Source of the DNA: Nitrospirota bacterium | Lineage (GTDB): Bacteria; Nitrospinota; Nitrospinia; Nitrospinales; VA-1 | Direction: 5' to 3' | NCBI GenBank assembly: GCA_003235465.1 | Contig: QJWD01000334.1 | Location: 1-11,412, forward strand | Length of the DNA stretch: 11,412 nt | Part shown: one piece after another, positions 6,714 to 11,412 of the stretch | How positions within the stretch are numbered: the stretch's first letter is position 1 | How the letters are laid out: each line of letters opens with the position of its first letter | The notes under the pieces: generated by a model | The model's database searches: none | Told to the model about the DNA's origin: nothing | Seen by the model: the letters and a program-made list of their open reading frames with translations, nothing else | Translations under genes and position numbers: made by a program

Positions 6714-8819
6714 TCAGTCGAGATTGATGATGAAGCGGGGCGACTTTCTTTCGGGTGGCGGCATGGGGGCGCTTTCGGGCGAAGCCTGGGGCAGGTTTTC
6801 CGGTTCGCGCAGGCCGAGTGAGGTGGGCTTTAGCGCCGGCTCGCTGAATGCGCCGACGTTCTCGGCGGGCGGGCGGGGCAGCGCCGCGTGGCGGCCCAGA
6901 GCCACTCGCAAGGAGCCCGCTTGATGGGGAAGAGCGGCGGCGCCGCTTTTCGCATCCACGTATTCGAAGCGGATGCCGGGGGGCGGCGTGAAATTCTCCT
7001 CGGGCATCCCGGCGTGCGCTTCCTTCATGAAGGATGCCCATATGGGCGCGGCGGCGTGCGCTCCCGTCATGCCCTTGCCTCCGGGCCCGAGGAGCGAGGC
7101 GTTTCGGTCGTAACCCACCCAGACGGAGGCTGAGTAGCGGCTTGAGAAACCGGTGAACCAGGCGTCGCGGAAATCGTTGGTGGTGCCGGTTTTGCCGCCG
7201 GCGGGGTGAGTGAAGCCCAGGCGCCGCACCACCCGGCCCGAGCCGTTTTCGATGACGCCCTGCATCATGTCGAGGAGAGGGTAGATGGCCTCCCGCTTGA
7301 AGCGGCGCGCGTTGTCGATGCGGCGGCGGTACAGGACGCGGCCCGCTGGGTCCTCGATGCGGGTGATGAAGTGGGGCTCGCGGTACACGCCGAGGTTGGC
7401 GACCACGCTGTAGGCGCTCGCCAGGTCGAGCGGAGACAGGCCGCTTGTGCCAAGCGCGAGCGAGTAATGCGGAGAAAGCGGAGCGGTGATGCCGAAGCGC
7501 CGGGCGGTGGCGATCACCTTCGCCGGGGTCAGCCGGTGCATCAGCTTGACCGAGACAACGTTCAGCGAAAGCGCGAGGGCGCGCTTCAGCACCACGGGGC
7601 CCTGAAAGCGGCTGTCGAAATTCTCCGGCATCCAGGTGGGCACGCCGGGGATCTCAAGCGCCACGGGCTCGTCCACCACCACGGTGCCGGGGTGGTAGCC
7701 GAGGTTTTCGAGCGCGCTCATGTAGACGATGGGCTTGAACGACGAGCCGGGCATCCGGTTGCGGGAGAGCGCGCGGTTGAACTGGCTGGCGGTGGGGTCG
7801 AGGCCGCCCAGCAGCACCCGTACCGCGCCGGTGGCGTTCTCGACCATCGCCACCGCCGCTTCCAAGGGGCCGGTGCCCTCCCGCCCCGGCATGTGGTTTT
7901 CCAGGAACCGGGTGTGCTTGAGCGCCGCCTGGTGGGCGGCCTGTTGCAGGCGGGCGTCGAGGGTGGTGAACACGCGCAGGCCGCCGAATTCAAGGATCTC
8001 GCGGCCGAACCGCTTCTCCAGGTCGGCAAGAATAAACGCGGCGAAATAGCGGTTCGGGTCGGCGCTGGGTTTTTCCTCGCGCACAAGGATATTTTCCCGC
8101 CGCGCCCGGTCGCGCATTTTCGCGGTGATGAAGCCTTCCTCCGCCATGCGGTCGAGGATGAAGCGGCCGCGCAAGAGCGCCCGCTTGCGGTCGGCGATGG
8201 GGTTCAGCCGGTTGGGAGACCTGGGCACCCCCGCCAGCACCGCCGCTTCCATTAGGGAGAGCTTGTCCGCGCTCTTGCCGAAGTAGGCGAGAGCCGCCGC
8301 CTCGATGCCGAAATGGCCGCCGCCGAAGTATACCTGGTTGCAATAGGCTTCGAGGATCTCGTCTTTGCTGAAGGTGGCTTCGATCTGCAGGGCGAGGAGC
8401 AGTTCCTTGACCTTGCGCGTCCATTTTTTTTCGAACGACAGGAACAGGTTCTTCGCCAGCTGCTGTGTGAGCGTGCTCGCGCCCTGCACAATGCGGCGGT
8501 GACGCAGGTTGACCCAGGCCGCCCTGAAAAGCGCGACGGGGTCGACGCCGCGATGCTGGTGAAAGCGCGCGTCCTCAGCGGCGAGCACCGCGTATTGGAA
8601 GTACGGCGAGATGGCGGAAAGCGGCACGTAGGTTCTCTCGCCGAAGGTGGCGAGCTGCACGCCGTCGCCGGAATAGATTTCGGTGGGCGGCTGCCAGGCG
8701 GCGTGGGCCAGGCTGTCGGGCAGCCGGGGGATTTCCTGCCGCAGGGATAAATAAGCCGCGATAAGGCCGCCGAGGGCGAGCGCCACAGCGCAGCAGGCCA
8801 GGGTCACGAGCGGGCGCAA
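6714..8819 (-). CDS. Class A penicillin-binding protein, PBP1A-type peptidoglycan glycosyltransferase/transpeptidase
   Basis: A 701-residue bifunctional enzyme that polymerises lipid II and cross-links peptidoglycan in the periplasm. One signal-anchor helix spans about residues 5-26. The GT51 glycosyltransferase motifs are in order: 'EDARFHQHRG' with catalytic Glu82, 'QGASTLTQQLAKN' (112-124), 'RKVKE' (135-139) and 'EILEAYCNQVYFGGGHFG' (154-171). The transpeptidase has SSFK with nucleophile Ser359, SLN (418-420) and KTG (543-545). Only about 85 residues separate the domains, so the OB-like insert of E. coli PBP1a is absent; this is a compact member. The tail (about 630-701) is rich in Pro and Ala and probably disordered. 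The start is TTG with GAGG six bases upstream and an in-frame TGA just before it, so no longer start exists. It may be co-transcribed with the two exported-protein genes upstream. I leave out a symbol because PBP1A/1B/1C naming cannot be settled here. Confidence 0.95.
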   Translation of the reverse strand: MRPLVTLACCAVALALGGLIAAYLSLRQEIPRLPDSLAHAAWQPPTEIYSGDGVQLATFGERTYVPLSAISPYFQYAVLAAEDARFHQHRGVDPVALFRAAWVNLRHRRIVQGASTLTQQLAKNLFLSFEKKWTRKVKELLLALQIEATFSKDEILEAYCNQVYFGGGHFGIEAAALAYFGKSADKLSLMEAAVLAGVPRSPNRLNPIADRKRALLRGRFILDRMAEEGFITAKMRDRARRENILVREEKPSADPNRYFAAFILADLEKRFGREILEFGGLRVFTTLDARLQQAAHQAALKHTRFLENHMPGREGTGPLEAAVAMVENATGAVRVLLGGLDPTASQFNRALSRNRMPGSSFKPIVYMSALENLGYHPGTVVVDEPVALEIPGVPTWMPENFDSRFQGPVVLKRALALSLNVVSVKLMHRLTPAKVIATARRFGITAPLSPHYSLALGTSGLSPLDLASAYSVVANLGVYREPHFITRIEDPAGRVLYRRRIDNARRFKREAIYPLLDMMQGVIENGSGRVVRRLGFTHPAGGKTGTTNDFRDAWFTGFSSRYSASVWVGYDRNASLLGPGGKGMTGAHAAAPIWASFMKEAHAGMPEENFTPPPGIRFEYVDAKSGAAALPHQAGSLRVALGRHAALPRPPAENVGAFSEPALKPTSLGLREPENLPQASPESAPMPPPERKSPRFIINLD

Positions 8820-8922
8820 GCTTCACCTCGCGGCATGAGCGGTGGAGCGGTCCTGTAATCGTACGGAGCAGGAGGTGGTCTCCGTCCGTCAGGAAGGAAA
8901 CGTTGGGGGGGGACCCGGCGCT

Positions 8923-8940
8923 GGCATCGCCGGCGATGCC
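8923..8940. repeat. Perfect 18-base palindrome between lipoprotein and PBP genes
   Basis: GGCATCGCC followed directly by its reverse complement GGCGATGCC. As RNA it could fold into a 7-bp hairpin with a CCGG loop. It lies 32 bases after the lipoprotein stop and about 100 bases before the PBP start, with no U-tract after it on either strand, so it is not a classical terminator. It could be an operator, or a hairpin that stabilises or attenuates the transcript. The rest of this 153-base gap holds a run of eight G (8905-8912) and no promoter I can defend. Confidence 0.5.
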
Positions 8941-8972
8941 CTCCTGTGAACCGCCCCACCGCCTTGTGCATG

Positions 8973-9419
8973 TCAGGAACCCGGGGTTGCCGCCCGCGCG
9001 TTTTCGGCGCGGGCCTCCACCGGTTCGCCCGCCTTCGCCGCGTGCAGGTAAAAGGGAAACCAGCGCTCGCCGCCGGCGGCGGACCAGATGCCTCTCAGGT
9101 CGCCGTTCTCGAGAACCCGCCCCTCGAAGGTGCCGGTGATTTCGGCGCCGCGTTTTTCATGAAAGAGAAACGCCTGGCCGTCTTTCAGGCTGCCCTCCAG
9201 GGTGCGAGGCTCGCCAAGCGTGTTCAGCGCCTCGCCGCTTAGCGCCTCGCCTGTGAGGTTGAGGGTGAGGCTCAGCGGGTGCTTACCGCCCACCGTGCCT
9301 TCGAGCCGCCAGGTTGCCGTTTGCGCGGGCGGGGCCTCGGTCTCGCAGGCCCACAGCCCGGTGGCCATGGAGATCAATGGCAGGATGAAGATGAGAAGGA
9401 GCTTGCTTCCAGAGTCCAT
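8973..9419 (-). CDS. Small exported beta-rich protein, probable lipoprotein, function unknown
   Basis: 148 residues from an ATG with GGAG seven bases upstream (9427-9430). The frame is open to an ATG at 9482, but that start would overlap the upstream gene and put a polar stretch before the signal peptide. Lys6 and a hydrophobic stretch (7-22) lead to LWAC, with Cys25 the likely lipidation site; Trp at position -2 is unusual for a lipobox, so a non-lipidated secreted form is possible. The mature part (about 36-127) alternates short beta-like strands and Gly-rich turns: 'GGKHPLSLTLNLTGEALSG', 'TLEGSLKDGQAFLFHEK', 'ITGTFEGRVLENGDLRGIW'. This resembles small beta-sandwich or barrel lipoproteins in general, but I do not recognise a family. 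It follows the TPR gene by 38 bases and precedes the PBP gene, suggesting an envelope role by context only. Confidence 0.75.
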   Translation of the reverse strand: MDSGSKLLLIFILPLISMATGLWACETEAPPAQTATWRLEGTVGGKHPLSLTLNLTGEALSGEALNTLGEPRTLEGSLKDGQAFLFHEKRGAEITGTFEGRVLENGDLRGIWSAAGGERWFPFYLHAAKAGEPVEARAENARAATPGS

Positions 9420-9457
9420 CGTCTTTCTCCGGTTGGCGCCGGGGCTTCCAGGCGCCG

Positions 9458-10426
9458 TCATTTCTGGTATTGAAACAGCCACTCTTCCATGGCGGGCGCG
9501 CTGTGGCTTTCCGCCACCTGGGTGTCTTCGCCCGCTTCGGGCAAGGCGGCGGCCTTCTCCGGTTTCGCGGGCTTTGCCGCAACCGGGGTGGCCGGACCGG
9601 TTTCGGGTACGCCCGCCTTAAGCACCTTCACCTCGGGCGCGGTTTCCTCCACTTCCGCCGCGTCGGACGTTTCGGTGTCGGGCGCGATCTCCGGTTTCGC
9701 GGCGGGGGCCTCGGGGGCCTGGGCGGTGAACTCCACCGCCGCCGAATCCGCCGGAGCCGCCCAGATGTCGGCGGTGTTCAGGGCGACAGCGTGGCGCACC
9801 CGGAACTCCCGCGCCCTGTTCGGGCAGGAATCAAAAGCCTGGGCGGGCTCGCTGGGAGAGAGAGGAGAGAGATCCCGCTTCCCACACCAGGCCTGTTTGG
9901 TTGATACCGGTTGCGCATCCGCCGCCTCGGGGAGCCGGGCGGTTTCGCTTGCCGGGTTCGTGCTGGCGAGCTCGAGGTTTTTCCGCGCCTCGGCGTATTC
10001 GGGGTCGATCCTGAGCGCCTCCTCGAATTCCGCCAGCGCCGGCGCGGCCTGGTTCCTCGCCAGGAGCACGCGGCCGAGCAGATTGTGGGCGCGGGCGTAC
10101 TCGGCGTTCTGGTCGATAATCTTCTGGTAATCGTCGATGGCGGCCTGGTAGCGCTCGGCGTCGGTGTAGATGTCGCCGAACAGGAACGGCCCGATCACGT
10201 AGGCGGGGGGCACCGCCAGCGCCTCGCGGAAGGCGTTCTCCGCCTCGTCCAGCCGGCCGGCTTCCAGGTAACGCAGGCCAAGGTCGTTTCGCGCGCGGGC
10301 GTTTTCCGGCTCGCTTGCGATGAGCGCCTTGAGGGGGTTGATGTCCTCGACGGGTTCCGCCAGCGCGGCGAACGGCAGCGCGTGAGTGGCGAGAAAAAGG
10401 GCCAGGGCAAAATTTTGTGCTTTCAT
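9458..10426 (-). CDS. Secreted TPR-repeat protein with Ala/Pro/Glu-rich tail
   Basis: 322 residues from an ATG with a strong AAAGGAGG four bases upstream (10431-10438). The frame is open further upstream to 10504, but this start gives a clean Sec signal peptide (1-23, cleaved after ALA). Tandem TPR units follow: about 41-74 ('ARNDLGLRYLEAGRLDEAEN'), 78-110 and 111-144 ('AHNLLGRVLLARNQAAPALA', ending 'ALRIDPEY'), plus a capping helix. Residues about 175-215 break this pattern: they contain Trp180, Cys181, Cys201, His212 and many Arg, unlike anything around them. From 222 to 310 the chain is Ala/Pro/Glu/Val-rich and probably disordered, and it ends in 'EEWLFQYQK'. TPRs imply a periplasmic scaffold or binding role; the partner is unknown. 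First gene after the terminator at 10589-10620, possibly leading the lipoprotein and PBP genes. Confidence 0.85.
   Translation of the reverse strand: MKAQNFALALFLATHALPFAALAEPVEDINPLKALIASEPENARARNDLGLRYLEAGRLDEAENAFREALAVPPAYVIGPFLFGDIYTDAERYQAAIDDYQKIIDQNAEYARAHNLLGRVLLARNQAAPALAEFEEALRIDPEYAEARKNLELASTNPASETARLPEAADAQPVSTKQAWCGKRDLSPLSPSEPAQAFDSCPNRAREFRVRHAVALNTADIWAAPADSAAVEFTAQAPEAPAAKPEIAPDTETSDAAEVEETAPEVKVLKAGVPETGPATPVAAKPAKPEKAAALPEAGEDTQVAESHSAPAMEEWLFQYQK
9837..9892. repeat. Nested inverted repeat with purine-rich centre inside the TPR gene
   Basis: The outer arms are GCCTGG (9837-9842) and CCAGGC (9887-9892). The inner arms are GCGGGCTC (9843-9850) and GATCCCGC (9871-9878), which pair at seven of eight positions. 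The centre (9851-9870) is almost pure GA on the plus strand. It encodes roughly residues 178-196 of the TPR protein, within the segment whose composition differs from its surroundings. Confidence 0.5.
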
Positions 10427-10470
10427 GATCCCTCCTTTGTGGTGAGTGAGCGTCGATCCGCCCGGGTAGT

Positions 10471-10499
10471 TCGATAAGTCGAAAGCGGGGCAAGACCAA
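10471..10499 (-). promoter_or_regulatory. Weak promoter candidate for the TPR gene, overlapping an inverted repeat
   Basis: TTGGTC (10494-10499) and TATCGA (10471-10476) on the minus strand are separated by exactly 17 bases; each matches the sigma-70 hexamers at only three of six positions. A short perfect inverted repeat, TTCGA-TAAG-TCGAA (10470-10483), overlaps the -10 position and could be an operator half-site pair or chance. The predicted leader is about 38 bases and contains the strong ribosome site. The main argument for a promoter here is the terminator just upstream. Confidence 0.25.
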
Positions 10500-10588
10500 G
10501 CCATCAGGCGAGGAGGCGGCGGTTTTTAGCGCCGGCGGGCGCTCGGGCCCAGGCGTTCGAGAAGCGGGGTGGGGGAACAGGGGGGAAC

Positions 10589-10620
10589 AAAAAAGCCCCC
10601 GCGGCAGGCGCCGCGGGGGC
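10589..10620 (-). terminator. Intrinsic terminator of the 10649-11412 gene
   Basis: Perfect 11-bp stem GCCCCCGCGGC / GCCGCGGGGGC (10595-10605 with 10610-10620) closed by a four-base loop. On the minus strand it is followed directly by six T (10589-10594). It starts 28 bases after the stop codon of the minus-strand gene, the standard position. The A-run lies only on the left side, so it should work in the minus direction. Confidence 0.92.
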
Positions 10621-10648
10621 CGGGACGAACCCCAGGGGTTCGCTCAAA

Positions 10649-11412
10649 CTACGCTTCGAGGAGGGCGCGCATCTTATGATCCGACCACCCAAACCGCTCC
10701 TTGCCGACGTTGAAGGCGATGGCCAGTTTTTCCGAGGCCAGGCCCGTGTCGTCGGGGTGCATCAGGTAATCGCCATAGAGCTTGTGGATTGCCGCGACCA
10801 TTTCCTCCTCTTCGAGGTCGGAAAACTCGGTGCGGGTTTTCTCCATCCACCGGTCCATGCGCGGTGAGGGGGCCTCGTCGGCGACGGGGCCTTTCACCTG
10901 AAACTTGAACCTGCGCTCTCCCTCGGGGCCGGTGGGCGCCTTCTCGTACAACTTGTAGTTGGCGGGAAACGCCCAGCCGAGCTCCCTTTCCAGCACGCCT
11001 AGGAGCTTGCGGTTGACCTCGTCGCACAATTTCCACGCTGCGTCGTAGGCCTTGCATTTGACGCGGCTTTCGCGCCCGCCGTCGGGGTAGAAATAGGCGG
11101 TGCCGAAATTGAACGTGGGCCGGGGCGCCTTGAGCGCCTCGACGAGAAACTTCCAGCCCTTGGTGCGCTCGTCGCGAAAACCCATGGCTCGGCAATCGAG
11201 CGACGAGCGCCTGCCCGCATCCGTCTCGAGGACGAGGGAGCAGTCGCTCTCGTAGCGGAAGGTCAGCCGGGAGACTTTTTGGTCCATCTCCCTGGCCGAA
11301 AGGCCAGCCGCCGCGATCGGGTTCACCGTCCACTCGCTCACCAGTTGCCTAAGCTTGCGCTCGATGCGCGGGTTGCCGGAAATGAGGCGGGCAACTTCGC
11401 TCGCCAGGGCCT
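10649..11412 (-). CDS. Unrecognised protein, C-terminal 253 residues (5' end outside window)
   Basis: The frame stays open from the right edge to a TAG at 10649. An internal GTG at 11341 could be taken as a start, but 23 more in-frame codons precede it ('SEVARLISGNPRIERKLRQL'), so the gene most likely begins outside the window. I do not recognise a family. The visible part is hydrophilic, without membrane segments, and looks alpha/beta and cytoplasmic. It has a central aromatic stretch ('FNFGTAYFYPDGGRESRVKC'), four Cys (one in 'SDCSLV', 'SLDCRA', 'KCKAY' and 'KLCDEV'), an acidic helix ('FSDLEEEEMVAAIHKLYGDY') and a basic C-terminus ('GWSDHKMRALLEA'). The Cys are not arranged as a recognisable metal or redox motif. 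A strong intrinsic terminator follows, so it ends its own transcription unit. Confidence 0.75.
   Translation of the reverse strand, partial: ALASEVARLISGNPRIERKLRQLVSEWTVNPIAAAGLSAREMDQKVSRLTFRYESDCSLVLETDAGRRSSLDCRAMGFRDERTKGWKFLVEALKAPRPTFNFGTAYFYPDGGRESRVKCKAYDAAWKLCDEVNRKLLGVLERELGWAFPANYKLYEKAPTGPEGERRFKFQVKGPVADEAPSPRMDRWMEKTRTEFSDLEEEEMVAAIHKLYGDYLMHPDDTGLASEKLAIAFNVGKERFGWSDHKMRALLEA

Noticed and set aside
5675..6727. A 350-codon plus-strand frame opposite gdhA
   Set aside because: It is antisense to a fully conserved enzyme, has no ribosome site and no recognisable domain.
7206..8255. A 349-codon plus-strand frame opposite the PBP gene
   Set aside because: The His/Arg/Gly-rich translation is typical of the reverse frame of GC-rich coding DNA; the minus strand carries all PBP motifs.
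8901..8939. A possible 12-codon minus-strand frame starting inside the palindrome after an AGGAGG
   Set aside because: The spacing to the ATG is too long, the peptide is only Pro/Ala/Gly-rich and short, and AGGAGG can occur by chance in this composition.
1..11412. CRISPR array, insertion sequence, phage or toxin-antitoxin genes, tRNA or rRNA
   Set aside because: No regularly spaced repeats, transposase or integrase motifs, terminal repeats or RNA-gene signatures are visible.

Overview
The window is GC-rich, densely coded chromosomal DNA from a Gram-negative (diderm) bacterium. The evidence is a CcmI-type cytochrome c maturation protein, an RND efflux pump with a lipoprotein adaptor, a class A penicillin-binding protein, and several proteins with export signals. 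A Pseudomonadota-like or related lineage fits the CcmI tail, but I cannot name a genus. I see no mobile element, phage gene, CRISPR array, tRNA or rRNA. It reads as a stable housekeeping and envelope region, not an accessory island, and I found no clear undescribed system.

Layout. At the left edge the 3' end of a plus-strand ccmI-like gene (1-326) converges, across 27 bases, on a minus-strand block that fills the rest of the window. Read in the direction of transcription (right to left), that block holds: the 3' part of an unrecognised protein (10649-11412), closed by a textbook intrinsic terminator (10589-10620); a secreted TPR protein (9458-10426); a small exported, probably lipidated, beta-rich protein (8973-9419); a compact bifunctional peptidoglycan synthase (6714-8819); NADP-type glutamate dehydrogenase gdhA (5246-6601); and a two-gene RND efflux operon, adaptor (3585-4964) then permease (354-3575).

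Transcription units. The terminator after 10649 makes the TPR gene the start of a new unit. TPR, lipoprotein and penicillin-binding protein may be co-transcribed, with gaps of 38 and 153 bases; all three act outside the cytoplasmic membrane. gdhA has its own -10-like box and a strong ribosome binding site, which moves its start to a GTG. The RND operon has an extended -10 box in a 281-base gap that also carries a guanine-quadruplex motif. No outer-membrane channel gene is present, so the pump must use one encoded elsewhere.

Most worth a second look: a compositionally alien, palindromic segment inside the TPR protein; the unrecognised protein at the right edge; the G-quadruplex motif before the efflux operon; and a perfect 18-base palindrome next to an eight-G tract upstream of the penicillin-binding protein gene.
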